Of a stretch of 64,000 nt of DNA, positions 41,845 through 51,182 are shown piece after piece. Within the stretch, counting starts at the first letter, position 1. Each line of letters starts with the position of its first letter. Below the pieces are notes generated by a model, which did not search any database, was not told where the DNA came from, and worked only from the letters and a program-made list of their open reading frames with translations. The DNA comes from an uncultured Bacteroidales bacterium (GTDB lineage: Bacteria > Bacteroidota > Bacteroidia > Bacteroidales > Muribaculaceae). The DNA lies in assembly GCA_902800715.1 (NCBI GenBank), contig CADCFN010000009.1, forward strand, positions 1 to 64,000, in the 5' to 3' direction. The position numbers and the translations under genes were made by a program.

Positions 41845-42881
41845 TATTTTTCAAAAGTCAGTTTAACGCCCTCTGGATTTACTTCCAGTGTTGCGGGGCA
41901 GCCCTCAATCATCGGGTAGTTCCAGCTCTCGTCGTGGCTGACGGGGAAGTCATAGCACACTGGGATGTTGTAGCCGTTGAGTGTTTCGCTCAGCATCTCG
42001 TTCATGTCGGTCCAGCCGTCACGGGGCTCATATTCGGTGAAACGGCCCACAATGATGCCCTTGACATGGTCAAGCACGCCCTTGAGACGTAACTGCTGCA
42101 GCATGCTGTTGACACGGGGCATACTCTCGCTCACGTCCTCAAAGAACAGGATGATGTCGCGTCCGCGGATGTTGTCGCGGTCTAGGAAGTCCCACTCGCG
42201 GCTGCCACCGATGTTGGTAAACACTGCCATGTTGCCGCCGATGACAATGCCGTGTGCCTTGCCCGTCTTGTTCAGCGGATGGGCAGGAACGGTGTAGCTG
42301 GGTAACTTGCCCATGAGCACGTCGCGCAGCATCAGGTTGATGTTGTCGTTGGCTCCGCGTTCGCCCAATGCGCCACCCATATTGGCGTGCAGACTCATGA
42401 CACCGCTGCACACCATTGCGCTATGCAGGGCGGTGATGTCGCTGTAGCCCACAATCCACTTGGGATTGCGCCTGAAGTCGTCACGGCTTATCGGGTCGAG
42501 CAGCATTGCCGAGCCATAGCCGCCGCGTGAACACACGATGGCTTTGATGTCGGGGTCGTTGAGCGCCCAAAGCAGGTCGGAGCAGCGCTCACGTATGGTT
42601 CCGGCGTAGGCGTGATTCTTGGTCAGTACATGCTGTCCGATAACGGGTTCAAAGCCCCACGCGCGCAGTGTGGCGGCTGCCTTTTCGGGATTCTGGTCGC
42701 CAGGTGTGCTGGCAGGCGAAATGATGGCGATTTTGTCGCCGGGCTTGAGTGCCTCGGGCATCTTGATTGCGAGCGACTGACGTGGACGTGGCATCTTGTG
42801 GCGACGGGGTGCCTTGCCGCTAGCCATGATGCTCATTGATGCGAAAATGGCGATTGTTGCAATGAGAATAATACGTTTCAT
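41844..42881 (-). CDS. S66 family LD-carboxypeptidase, exported, 345 aa
   Basis: LD-carboxypeptidases cleave the terminal D-Ala from muropeptide tetrapeptides. Signal-like N-terminus (KRIILIATIAIFASMSIMA), then IAIISPAST, CSRGGYGSAMLL, the nucleophile Ser in VGYSDITALH, GGNMAVF, the Glu in FEDVSE, and the C-terminal His in DFPVSHDESW. An exported S66 enzyme would act on peptidoglycan fragments in the periplasm. It is preceded by a GH3 glycosidase gene 6 bp upstream and followed by an overlapping gene, so it is the middle of a three-gene operon. Confidence 0.9.
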   Translation of the reverse strand: MKRIILIATIAIFASMSIMASGKAPRRHKMPRPRQSLAIKMPEALKPGDKIAIISPASTPGDQNPEKAAATLRAWGFEPVIGQHVLTKNHAYAGTIRERCSDLLWALNDPDIKAIVCSRGGYGSAMLLDPISRDDFRRNPKWIVGYSDITALHSAMVCSGVMSLHANMGGALGERGANDNINLMLRDVLMGKLPSYTVPAHPLNKTGKAHGIVIGGNMAVFTNIGGSREWDFLDRDNIRGRDIILFFEDVSESMPRVNSMLQQLRLKGVLDHVKGIIVGRFTEYEPRDGWTDMNEMLSETLNGYNIPVCYDFPVSHDESWNYPMIEGCPATLEVNPEGVKLTFEK

Positions 42882-42887
42882 TGTTAA

Positions 42888-44012
42888 TTATTTTAATTGG
42901 TTGATTTTTTCTTGCAAGCGCATGATGCGTTCATGGGATTGCTCCATGCGTTCCCAGGGGATGCGGCCTTCTTTCACCGAGTTCACTATCATGTCCACCA
43001 GTTTGAAGGGGCGGTCGGCTTCGAATCCGGTGCTGATGTTGTTGCCGGCGCAGATGAGGTCGGCGCCGGCATTGATAGCCAGTTCGAGTGCTGTGGGGAT
43101 GCTGTACTGGTTGCGGATGGCCTGCATGTACAGGTCATCGGTTACCACAACGCCGTCAAATCCCATCTGCTCTCTAAGCAGTCCGTTGATGGTCTTGCTG
43201 GACAGTGTGGCGGGGTAGTCTTCGTCAATGTTTCGGTTGAACAGGTGGGCGGTCATGATGAGGTCGGCCTTGCCCTCGTCGATGAGCACTTTGAAAGGCT
43301 CGAGTTCAACCGGGGTCCAGGCGTTGGTCACGTCAACGAAGCCGTAGTGAGAGTCATCGATGGCATTGCCGTGGCCCGGGAAGTGCTTGAGGGTACACAG
43401 CACGCCCTGACGGTGGTTCTCGTCGATGAACCAGCCTGCATGGCGGACGATGACCTGCGGGTCAATGGAATAGCAGCGGTTATAGTGGCCCACGGCAGCG
43501 CAGTCGTGGTTCAGCACATCGACCACAGGAGCCAGGTTGACATTCACACCGCTTTCCCTCATTTCTCTGGCGATGCGGGATGCGTAGTAACGCGTGGTGT
43601 CCTCGTTATCGACCGTGCCTAGGTACTCGGCAGTCACTGTGGGCAGGAAGCCGTATTGCGGTTTCAGCCTTGCCACTCTGCCGCCTTCCTGGTCGGTGGC
43701 GATGAGCAGGGGATAGTCGGCCCATGCCTGCAACTGGGCGGTCATGCGGGTGAGGCGTTCCTTGCTGGTGATATTGCGTGACCCTATGGTGGCGTCGCCC
43801 GTCGCATCGATGTCAAACAGCACGATGGCGCCCACCTTCAGGTCGCGCACATAGCGTGCCGCATCACAGTCCTCGGTCACGCTGTCGCCCTTGAAGCCCA
43901 CCATCAGCATCCCTGCAGCATAGCGCCGCAGCACCGAGTCGGGTGGCAGTTGTGCAAAAAGGCTATTGGCTGCCGTCAGCACAATAGCCAAAGTCAACAA
44001 TATCCTCTTCAT
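42888..44012 (-). CDS. Glycoside hydrolase family 3, NagZ-like beta-N-acetylhexosaminidase, exported, 374 aa
   Basis: Releases terminal GlcNAc from muropeptides or chitooligosaccharides. It has ATDQEGGRVARL, LAPVVDVL, the NagZ signature KHFPGHGNAIDDSHYG (His-loop for acid/base catalysis) and the nucleophile Asp in GVVVTDDLYMQA. Start ATG 44012 gives a signal peptide (KRILLTLAIVLTAANSLFAQ). It heads the operon with the S66 carboxypeptidase, so together they can trim the sugar and peptide parts of cell-wall fragments outside the cytoplasm. Confidence 0.92.
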   Translation of the reverse strand: MKRILLTLAIVLTAANSLFAQLPPDSVLRRYAAGMLMVGFKGDSVTEDCDAARYVRDLKVGAIVLFDIDATGDATIGSRNITSKERLTRMTAQLQAWADYPLLIATDQEGGRVARLKPQYGFLPTVTAEYLGTVDNEDTTRYYASRIAREMRESGVNVNLAPVVDVLNHDCAAVGHYNRCYSIDPQVIVRHAGWFIDENHRQGVLCTLKHFPGHGNAIDDSHYGFVDVTNAWTPVELEPFKVLIDEGKADLIMTAHLFNRNIDEDYPATLSSKTINGLLREQMGFDGVVVTDDLYMQAIRNQYSIPTALELAINAGADLICAGNNISTGFEADRPFKLVDMIVNSVKEGRIPWERMEQSHERIMRLQEKINQLK

Positions 44013-44112
44013 CTGCACACGAGTCATAGAAAGAAGACAATAAATACAATAACAACAATAATCTGTTGATAGTGATTAGTTTGTATTTATTGTACTTAAT
44101 GTTCTCCTTTTA

Positions 44113-44547
44113 TTATTTATTGCCAAAAAAGTGGAAGAAGTAATAGCAGGCAATCCAGTCCACCCGCACACCACGAGCAAAGCCGATGGCTTTTTTCTCG
44201 GCATTGGTCACTTTGCCGTCGTTGATGCTGATGTAGCCCACGATGTTGCTCTCGCCGTCGCGCACCGTGCCGTCGGTGTTGATGTAGCCGATGCGCGTGC
44301 CGTCGGTGTCAAAAATCTCCAGCTCCTTGATGATGCCCAGAGCATTGCCTTTGGCGTCACGCACCGTGCCGTCGGCGTCAAACGACCCAATCGAGTGCAT
44401 CGTGCCGTCGCGCACCACGCCGTTGCCGTTAATGCGCCCGATGCTGTTGAAATCAGCATCGCGCAGCACCTGAGCCCCGGCCTCGGTCGCCATCATGCCA
44501 GCCAATGCCAGCACCGCAACCATGAAGTATAATCTAATCCGTTTCAT
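44113..44547 (-). CDS. 5-fold beta-flower protein, secreted, 144 aa
   Basis: Signal peptide ending EAGAQ, then about five short units of the type IGxINxDGTVRDxxxN (SIGRINGNGVVRD, SIGSFDADGTVRD, IGYINTDGTVRD, VGYISINDGKVTN) and an aromatic C-terminus (WIACYYFFHFF). This matches what I know as the Bacteroidota '5-fold beta-flower' family, small exported proteins of unknown function. ATG 44547 precedes the Lys/Arg n-region. A minus-strand TAACTTTG lies at 44604-44611. Confidence 0.78.
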   Translation of the reverse strand: MKRIRLYFMVAVLALAGMMATEAGAQVLRDADFNSIGRINGNGVVRDGTMHSIGSFDADGTVRDAKGNALGIIKELEIFDTDGTRIGYINTDGTVRDGESNIVGYISINDGKVTNAEKKAIGFARGVRVDWIACYYFFHFFGNK

Positions 44548-44603
44548 AATCGTCAATTATTAACAAACCGTGCAATTTTGTCATTTAGACTAATAAACAG
44601 CCA

Positions 44604-44611
44604 CAAAGTTA
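44604..44611 (-). promoter_or_regulatory. -7 box of the beta-flower gene
   Basis: TAACTTTG on the minus strand, 57 bp upstream of the ATG. Confidence 0.5.
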
Positions 44612-44744
44612 ATTCTTTTTTTCCAATTTTGTTAAAAATTTATCTCCTATCATTTTGGGCAATTCGCATTATAGCACTATATTTGCAGGTGTATTGATGG
44701 CGATTCTTTGCCTCTGAAATCTTTGATTCGCATTTTTTATTACT

Positions 44745-44752
44745 TATTTTTG
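44745..44752 (+). promoter_or_regulatory. -7 box at the head of the GTPase/M48 island
   Basis: TATTTTTG 45 bp upstream of the sigma-factor ATG. No other promoter-like box stands out before 52700, consistent with one long transcript. Confidence 0.5.
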
Positions 44753-44796
44753 TGTTCTTGATAAAACCAAGACAGACATCTTTATAAATATAAATA

Positions 44797-45684
44797 ATGG
44801 CTAAAGTAGAAAAGAAATACGCTAAATACAAAGAACAAGATCTTGTAGAATTTGTTCTTTACAAGTGTCGTAGCAATGACATAGATTTTATAGATGATTT
44901 TCTGGGAGGAGATGATTTTTTGGGTCCAACAATAAATAAAGAACTCAATAGATTCTATAAAGGCTATTTGGAGTTTGAAGACCTGAAGAGTGATCTATAT
45001 ATATTCCTTAGTAAAGACAATTGGCGATGCATAGAACAATATGAGGGCAGAACTGGATTTGTTGTATGGATGCGCTTCATATCAAGAAATTTCTTTAGAG
45101 GACTACGAAAAACCTATGGTATCAATGTTAAAATAAATGACTCATTCCAGTTGGATTCTCCGTATGCTTCAGACTGGTATAGAAAAAGAGTAATCAGTCT
45201 TGTTCCAAATGAACAGCAAAGGAAATTGTTAAATTATCTTTATTTAGATAGATTGTCAGAAAAAGACTGTCTATGCTTAATGGAAGACATTACGTCAATG
45301 AGTGAGTTAAAGAGATTATGTAAAGCAGCCCTCAAGGAGGCATCACGCATTGCAGCTGGTGACGAGTATACAAGGGCTATTTTCTTCATAGAAAATGAAA
45401 CAGAAGGGTCTACAATTCAATATCAGGATTGGATGGAGATTTATGAAGGTAATTGGGAATGCGAAATTGAAAGAGAAGAAATGAAAGTCAAAGTCAGACT
45501 AATCATTTCAAGATGGAGATCTAAACTGCAGAGGACCGTCATCGAGAAACGCATTCTTGAGGGAAAAACAACTACCGAGACTGCATTTGAAATGGGCATT
45601 TCTGAAGCTAACGTCTATGATTATCTGAGTAAAGGTGTCAAAAGGCTAACAAAGGACTTAAAAAAATATAAATCAAGATTATGA
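44797..45684 (+). CDS. Divergent sigma-70-like factor, first gene of the island, 295 aa
   Basis: Residues ~55-105 (LEFEDLKSDLYIFLSKDNW...QYEGRTGFVVWMRFISRNFFRGLRK) resemble sigma region 2 of ECF-type factors: an acidic helix, then F-x-x-W-x-x-x-I-x-R-N. Residues ~245-290 (TVIEKRILEGKTTTETAFEMGISEANVYDYLSKGVKRLTK) read as a region-4 HTH. The middle is longer than in ordinary ECF factors. No membrane segment. Its stop overlaps the next gene's ATG by 4 nt (ATGA). It may direct transcription of the island or its target genes. Codon use and composition are A/T-rich compared with the genes before 44550. Confidence 0.7.
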   Translation: MAKVEKKYAKYKEQDLVEFVLYKCRSNDIDFIDDFLGGDDFLGPTINKELNRFYKGYLEFEDLKSDLYIFLSKDNWRCIEQYEGRTGFVVWMRFISRNFFRGLRKTYGINVKINDSFQLDSPYASDWYRKRVISLVPNEQQRKLLNYLYLDRLSEKDCLCLMEDITSMSELKRLCKAALKEASRIAAGDEYTRAIFFIENETEGSTIQYQDWMEIYEGNWECEIEREEMKVKVRLIISRWRSKLQRTVIEKRILEGKTTTETAFEMGISEANVYDYLSKGVKRLTKDLKKYKSRL

Positions 45685-45986
45685 AAAGAAAAAAACATAT
45701 AACAATCGATGAAATCGGACATGTTAAGGACGGTACGGCTTCACCTGAAGAGTTTCTCGATGTACTCAGTGCATCGATATCAAATGAAGATGTACATGAG
45801 TTGATTCTATCAGATGAAGCTGAAGAATCAGAAGAGGATATTCGTCTTTGGAATAATTTGTTTGACAAATATGGTGACGAGATAGAAGAATTTGTTGGAC
45901 GGAAATCGGTCTGGTTGCCACCGAAGTCTGATATAAAGTATCAAAAGGCTGCGTTAAAAGGTAAAAACAATAAAAAGAAGAAATAA
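45681..45986 (+). CDS. Small charged protein, possible anti-sigma or adaptor, 101 aa
   Basis: Begins with a basic stretch (KRKKHITIDEIGHV), has a very acidic centre (SDEAEESEEDIRLWNNLFDKYGDEIEEF) and a lysine-rich end. No membrane helix. It is translationally coupled to the sigma-like gene (4-nt overlap) and ends 1 bp before the next gene. The pairing suggests it may bind or restrain the sigma factor, but nothing in the sequence proves this. Family unknown. Confidence 0.7.
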   Translation: MKRKKHITIDEIGHVKDGTASPEEFLDVLSASISNEDVHELILSDEAEESEEDIRLWNNLFDKYGDEIEEFVGRKSVWLPPKSDIKYQKAALKGKNNKKKK

Positions 45987-45987
45987 T

Positions 45988-46512
45988 ATGAATATTGATG
46001 GATTTAGGGAGTTGTGGCAGCGTACGATGGCTAGCGCTTCGGTTGAAATTAGAAGGACTTACAATAACGGTAATGTAAAAATAGAGCCATTCTTAAACTA
46101 TTTCAAGAATAATCTGGTTAACGGCCTATGGTTTTCACTGACATTAGTGAATGACTATAATGAGTGGATTAGTAATAATGTCCCAATATCTGAACACGTT
46201 AGGGTAAAGCAGACGATGTTAGATATCAGAATTCAACCCAAGTCAGTTATAGCGTCTTATATCGGATTTGCGGTATCACTTGTTTCGCTGATTACTGCAC
46301 TCTTTGCATTCCTCATTCCAAAGTTAATACCTAGGTCAAGCAATGTTATTGGTTTTGTAGCACTTGCTGTGATGGTTGTCTCTTTGGTTTTTGCTATTTG
46401 GTACTATCGCCAAAACAAGGGAACTGCTACACGCGATATTATTATGGAAGAATTAGAGCGAGTAGGGAAGAACGTGGAGGATTTGCTATTGAATATATCA
46501 ACTGATAAATAA
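45988..46512 (+). CDS. Membrane-hairpin protein, paralogue 1, 174 aa
   Basis: The N-terminal ~75 residues contain FRELWQRTMASASVEIRR and NLVNGLWFSLTLVNDYNEW, shared with the 52076 protein (FRELWQRTIDAVSVEIRR, LLNGLWYSTTLVNDNNEF). Two hydrophobic helices (IGFAVSLVSLITALFAFLI and VIGFVALAVMVVSLVFAIWYY) follow, then an amphipathic C-terminal helix (DIIMEELERVGKNVEDLL). It is probably an inner-membrane protein with both ends in the cytoplasm, and could recruit the island's GTPases or peptidases to the membrane (inference). No known family. Confidence 0.75.
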   Translation: MNIDGFRELWQRTMASASVEIRRTYNNGNVKIEPFLNYFKNNLVNGLWFSLTLVNDYNEWISNNVPISEHVRVKQTMLDIRIQPKSVIASYIGFAVSLVSLITALFAFLIPKLIPRSSNVIGFVALAVMVVSLVFAIWYYRQNKGTATRDIIMEELERVGKNVEDLLLNISTDK

Positions 46513-46530
46513 ATTAATAAGATTTAAGTT

Positions 46531-47448
46531 ATGATAGAAATTGGAAAGAACTCTTTTATGACTCTGGAGGAGTTTATCAGGCATGAGAATCAAACTTTTC
46601 CTGACTTCATCAAGTCACCGCTTTATAGTTGTGACGAAGAAAAGGCAATGACCGATGATATCATCAAAGTAAACGAAAAAAATCCTGGCTATATCAAGTA
46701 TCTGTGTAACGAGTTGAATGCCGGTTATGTCAAAGGTTTGCATGATATTATCCAAAAGGAACCGATAAACAAGCGTAATAACCCAAGGTTGCATAATATC
46801 ATTGCTCGCTTGATAATGAATATGGGAATACCCATGCCCATGGTCTACCTTTATACAGAAGAAGATGTCAACCGTTACTATGATAATGAGAATGCGATGG
46901 AAGGTACGCTAGAAAATGGAAATGCCTTCACATTTGGCACGAGAGATATGCTTTATGTTTTTGTCTCAGATTTGCTATTGAAAGACAATAAGTTGACGGA
47001 TGAAGAAATCATGAGTCTCATTGGTCATGAGATAGGTCATGCACTATGTAACCATTCAGTATATAATCATTTGTTTGTGATGAATGTTATTGATGTATCT
47101 AAGGTGCTGCCCGTTGATGATGTACAAAGAATCAACAAGTTGTATGAAAACAATAAGTTTCATCGTTATAATGAATTTACTGCTGACCGTGCTTCACTCA
47201 TTGCTACACGTAGCCTTGATGCTGTGGTTGGTATGCTTAAAAAAATATCACCGGATGGTTTTTGGGACTACGATCATTCCGAAGCGACTCATCCTAATGG
47301 GAAAACGCGAGTAGATGCTGTAACCAAATTCTCGCAGTCATTACTATATGCAAGAACTATAGAATTAATAGATGGTATAACCATTGATAAGAGCGGATTC
47401 CCGATTGACGCTCAAGCACTCAGCGTTGAAATAAACAAAATGGTATAA
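46531..47448 (+). CDS. M48-like zinc metallopeptidase, paralogue 1, 305 aa
   Basis: Zn-binding HEIGH at 166-170 (SLIGHEIGHALCNHS) and the third ligand Glu215 in NEFTADRASL fit the M48 (Ste24/HtpX) family. NAFTFGTRDMLYVFVSDLLL ahead of it matches the strand preceding the active site. No signal peptide and no membrane helices, so it is apparently a soluble cytoplasmic form, unlike HtpX. The C-terminal ATHPNGKTRVDAV is also typical of M48. It lies 18 bp after the membrane-hairpin gene. A second M48 with a zinc ribbon lies at 52842. Confidence 0.85.
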   Translation: MIEIGKNSFMTLEEFIRHENQTFPDFIKSPLYSCDEEKAMTDDIIKVNEKNPGYIKYLCNELNAGYVKGLHDIIQKEPINKRNNPRLHNIIARLIMNMGIPMPMVYLYTEEDVNRYYDNENAMEGTLENGNAFTFGTRDMLYVFVSDLLLKDNKLTDEEIMSLIGHEIGHALCNHSVYNHLFVMNVIDVSKVLPVDDVQRINKLYENNKFHRYNEFTADRASLIATRSLDAVVGMLKKISPDGFWDYDHSEATHPNGKTRVDAVTKFSQSLLYARTIELIDGITIDKSGFPIDAQALSVEINKMV

Positions 47449-47466
47449 AGAAAAAATGATATTGTG

Positions 47467-48882
47467 ATGAATAATGAAATGATAAGGACACTCGAGAGTA
47501 TCTGTCCAGAGTGCAAGGACGCAATGAACAATATCATTGACAACCTGCCAATTGAACAGAATGAAGTGTGCGTGGGTTACCAATCCCAACACTTGAGTAC
47601 AATCGCTGATGAGGTCGTTTCTGCTATTGAGGGGCAGTACACGGTTAGCGTTATGCAGTTTTCTCATTCTATGCGATATGGACATGCTACAAGGTTCGTG
47701 GCAATAATCGATGCCACACAACCAATCAACCAACCGATAAGCCTTTATTTCGACCATATTGCAAAGTATAATCAGGTAAAGGATAATTTGGTGCTTCTTC
47801 TTGTCAATACAGACCAAGTCCCCTCTTCAACAGAGGTCAAAAAAAATATTCGTTTAGTGCTTGAAACCAAGGGGATTTCATGCGGTATTATTACTGACAA
47901 GAATGAGGTATCAGATGCTTTAATGTCGATGGTTGTAACGACATCAGGGATTGAGGAAGCAGCGGTAAAAGAAATCAAAACGAAGATTCTCGATGCGATA
48001 GATGCTAAGTTGGCTGAAGCTATTCGTGCTAAAGATAGATTGCTGGCCGATAAAAAAGCGTATGAGCGTAAAGCTGAATCAATCAATGTCTATAGTAATC
48101 AATTGTTGCTTGATACATGGTTGATTATCAAGAGAGAATGCGAAGACAACTTGGAGAAAGATGTACGAGAGTTTGCCAAACAGATGATGCCCATTCTAGA
48201 CAAGACGGTAAAAGAAATGCAGGTTTCTGAAACGCAGTACTTTTTCTCTCCTTACTTAAATTACCTATGGGGGCACTTTTTGACTCAAGAAATAGCAAAC
48301 ATTTTAGCTTCGGTAAAAGAACAGCTGGCCGCTCAAATAGATAAACTGATGGCCACCTATCAAGACTTTTTCAAGGAGCGGGCTACAGTTGATGATTTAG
48401 ATCCAGTGCAAATCAAATCTGGATCTCAACCCGTCAGCGTTGATGTCGAGCATTATAGTTATACTTGGAATAAATTGTTTGACGCCATTGTCGGCAACAT
48501 TATCAGGTTTTATTTAAGTTATAGTGCTGGCATTTGGGGCGTTTTTGCGGCTGAATTCTTAACGCGCCTTATTAATAAGATTATTCACCCGTTGCTGCGT
48601 TATAAGTATCCTGATGAGGAAATCAAGAGAAGATATTCTGACGCGATTTTCCATCAGTTCTATGAGAATGTTGGTCCCATGTCTCTTCAGTTGAAAGAAT
48701 ACATGATTCCTGCACTGGAGCATAGCTTTAAAGACTCCCTGGAATCAATAATAGAGCAGATGGATGCTAATGTCAAGAAAATCGGCGAGAGAATAAATAG
48801 TAAGATTGCGGATATTGATAATGAAATATCTGAGATTCAAACAAAGATAGATCTTGTATTAAAAAACTCTAAAACCAAATAA
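47467..48882 (+). CDS. Helical partner of the dynamin-like GTPase, 471 aa
   Basis: No P-loop. Residues ~30-165 look like an alpha/beta domain (QYTVSVMQFSHSMRYGHATRF, NLVLLLVNTDQVPSS). Residues ~170-471 are long helices with coiled-coil character (IKTKILDAIDAKLAEAIRAKDRLLADKKAYERKA; ISEIQTKIDLVLK) and one hydrophobic stretch (GIWGVFAAEFLTRLI). The helical half looks like the stalk of bacterial dynamin-like proteins, so it may be a catalytically dead partner of the 48886 GTPase, which starts only 3 bp downstream. Start ATG 47467 directly follows GTG 47464. Family unknown. Confidence 0.7.
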   Translation: MNNEMIRTLESICPECKDAMNNIIDNLPIEQNEVCVGYQSQHLSTIADEVVSAIEGQYTVSVMQFSHSMRYGHATRFVAIIDATQPINQPISLYFDHIAKYNQVKDNLVLLLVNTDQVPSSTEVKKNIRLVLETKGISCGIITDKNEVSDALMSMVVTTSGIEEAAVKEIKTKILDAIDAKLAEAIRAKDRLLADKKAYERKAESINVYSNQLLLDTWLIIKRECEDNLEKDVREFAKQMMPILDKTVKEMQVSETQYFFSPYLNYLWGHFLTQEIANILASVKEQLAAQIDKLMATYQDFFKERATVDDLDPVQIKSGSQPVSVDVEHYSYTWNKLFDAIVGNIIRFYLSYSAGIWGVFAAEFLTRLINKIIHPLLRYKYPDEEIKRRYSDAIFHQFYENVGPMSLQLKEYMIPALEHSFKDSLESIIEQMDANVKKIGERINSKIADIDNEISEIQTKIDLVLKNSKTK

Positions 48883-48885
48883 GAT

Positions 48886-51177
48886 ATGACCGTAAAAGAA
48901 TTCAGCGAAAATGTCGCATCTTTCAACCGAAAGATTGAGAATATTGCAGCTTCAGTGCATACCGAGGCTCCACTGCTCGTAACGGCAGCGATGACGCAAC
49001 AGGAAAATAAGATGCGCAATGAGAGTACAAGAAACCAGTTAGGTCTTATTCGTGCCATATTCTTAGGAGCTTCAAGTACAGGAAAGAGTACAATGATTAA
49101 TGCCCTGGCCGGTAGCATCATTGTTCCTGAGGTCATGCATACGTCAACTATGATACCTACTTGGATTGGACAGACTGATAATTATGCAGATGAGAAGGTT
49201 TCTGTAACTTTTTTTGATATCAACGAGGACGGAAAAGCGGGCGAAGAGCTCAAGGAGAAACTTGAAACGCGAGACGATTTCAGGTGTTACTATTGTTTTA
49301 GGGCAGAAGATGCTGCCGACCCCGATCGTCGCATCAAACCTGAGCGATTCAAATTGATGGAATTGAATGAGGCGTATATGAGAATTCTTCGCCATGAAGG
49401 CTTAATGTCGAGATACTCGATGGTGCTAGTGGACAGTTTGGGAAATAATGCTACTATTGCCGACGATATCAAAGCGCAGTTCAATATGCGCGATGTGGAC
49501 ATTGCTTTTGTATTACTTAATTCCGATGGAACAGTTGATAAAGCATCACGAGACTTTTATGCAGGAACCTTATTCAATAAGGATGTTTCACATATCAATC
49601 CTGAACATATCATATTCGTAATCAATAAAATTGATAGGGCCCCAAGTATTGTCGGTTCTAAGAAGAATTGTAGAATAGCTATTGAGTCCATACTAAAAGT
49701 TGCCTATAATAATAACATACCAGAGGGATTGCTTGAGAAACTATGTTCACAGATTGTGCCTTATTCTGCTTTGTACAATCGCCTTGTAAGTGCTGGTTTG
49801 TATCCCTATAAACATGACGCATTAAAGATATATGATGATCTTTCTGAAACAGATTTTGATTCTAGGATAGAGGAGAAAAAGGAGAATGTGGAGATAGTTT
49901 TAGAAAACACTAAATTCGAAGAGAAAAAGAAGAAAGATCTATCAGAAGAAGACTTGCTGGAAGATGGACACTGTAAAGACCTTGAGCGCGTGCTTTCAAA
50001 GGTGATTGCAGATGTTTTTGCAGATGGAACTATTGTAGAAAACCACCTTCAGTCTCCAGAATCGATAGCGCTCAATTTAATTCAGTGTGTTGATGAGCGC
50101 ATCCGTGCATTTAAAGCAGAATCTCAGGCTGTTGCTGCTAAAATTGAGAAGTTCAATCAAGTTAAAGTAAAGTTAGATGAATTAACACAGAAATTCACTG
50201 ACGATACTGAAATGTTGTGCAAGGAGTTCCCAAAATATACGAATCAATACCTGAAAACCCATATTAATGAAATTATTGATATGATAAGCCCTGATTTGCA
50301 ACTAATCCTCGATTCAATGGATATCAGTGCAGAAACTCGGGCAAAGTTCCCTCGGGCAAAAGATTTGACAAAATTGTCGGTGCTCGATGTACATGAGATT
50401 TTTGTGCAGGAATTCAGTCAAGATAAGGATAAACTGGTTAGCTCTTTAGGGGATTTGCTTAGTGGGCTGATTTTCAGTCCTCAAGCTCGTGTGGGAACTG
50501 CTGAAGGGGATGTGGTTATTGCGACGGCACCTTATAATAGGTTCTATAAACTTGCGATGCAATCCATCAATAATTATGTGACTGGGTATCTTGACCTTAT
50601 TGAGTCAGTTAATGATGATAAGTCTTTCAAGATTGTTACCGTTGACAAGAAAGTCTATGAAAAGATTATTAATGAGCAAATGTCTCATTTGATTTTACGG
50701 TTGATTCAAGTGATTCAAGGAAATGTGGATAAGTTGGTGGATGACACGATGGCACAAGAACTTCATGGGGCAATTCATGGCTTCACCACATGGTGGCATA
50801 GATTTTTTAGAAAAGACCCAGATTATTTCTTTAACAAATTGATTGAAGCTGCTCGTAACTTCTTGACAGCCGCAGTCACTGTTCATATAAAAAATACTGT
50901 AGATACCAATCCTGGATTTATTGGGATGGATTTAGGGTTGGAGATTTATGGCACCCTTCACAAGATGATACCATCGACAGCCAATCTGATGCAGGAATAT
51001 CGCTTAGGTATTGAACATGAATTGGAAGATCTTGAGAAGAAACAGTCTGAGTACCAACAACGCCAAAAGTTCTACGATGACTTCGCTGACAATCAAGTGG
51101 TTAAGCCGTTGACTGAAATGCTTGATGAGATTGATGTGATGCGTAAGGCAGCTGTAAATGATGAGATAGTTTTATAG
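48886..51177 (+). CDS. Bacterial dynamin-like large GTPase, 763 aa
   Basis: All GTPase motifs are visible: G1 GASSTGKST (61-69), G2 Thr within HTSTMIPT, G3 DSLG (183-186) and G4 NKID (247-250). The remaining ~500 residues are largely helical with coiled-coil segments (IRAFKAESQAVAAKIEKFNQV; IEHELEDLEKKQSEYQQRQKF), the layout of bacterial dynamin-like proteins, which bind and remodel membranes. No signal peptide. It follows its helical partner by 3 bp and precedes a second, shorter GTPase by 5 bp. GTPase with stalk is well supported; membrane remodelling is inferred from the family. Confidence 0.85.
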   Translation: MTVKEFSENVASFNRKIENIAASVHTEAPLLVTAAMTQQENKMRNESTRNQLGLIRAIFLGASSTGKSTMINALAGSIIVPEVMHTSTMIPTWIGQTDNYADEKVSVTFFDINEDGKAGEELKEKLETRDDFRCYYCFRAEDAADPDRRIKPERFKLMELNEAYMRILRHEGLMSRYSMVLVDSLGNNATIADDIKAQFNMRDVDIAFVLLNSDGTVDKASRDFYAGTLFNKDVSHINPEHIIFVINKIDRAPSIVGSKKNCRIAIESILKVAYNNNIPEGLLEKLCSQIVPYSALYNRLVSAGLYPYKHDALKIYDDLSETDFDSRIEEKKENVEIVLENTKFEEKKKKDLSEEDLLEDGHCKDLERVLSKVIADVFADGTIVENHLQSPESIALNLIQCVDERIRAFKAESQAVAAKIEKFNQVKVKLDELTQKFTDDTEMLCKEFPKYTNQYLKTHINEIIDMISPDLQLILDSMDISAETRAKFPRAKDLTKLSVLDVHEIFVQEFSQDKDKLVSSLGDLLSGLIFSPQARVGTAEGDVVIATAPYNRFYKLAMQSINNYVTGYLDLIESVNDDKSFKIVTVDKKVYEKIINEQMSHLILRLIQVIQGNVDKLVDDTMAQELHGAIHGFTTWWHRFFRKDPDYFFNKLIEAARNFLTAAVTVHIKNTVDTNPGFIGMDLGLEIYGTLHKMIPSTANLMQEYRLGIEHELEDLEKKQSEYQQRQKFYDDFADNQVVKPLTEMLDEIDVMRKAAVNDEIVL

Positions 51178-51182
51178 TACCA

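Noticed and set aside
44797..45986. Sigma-like gene plus small acidic gene as a toxin-antitoxin pair
   Set aside because: The first product has sigma region 2 and 4 features and is much longer than usual toxins. The pair heads a larger operon.
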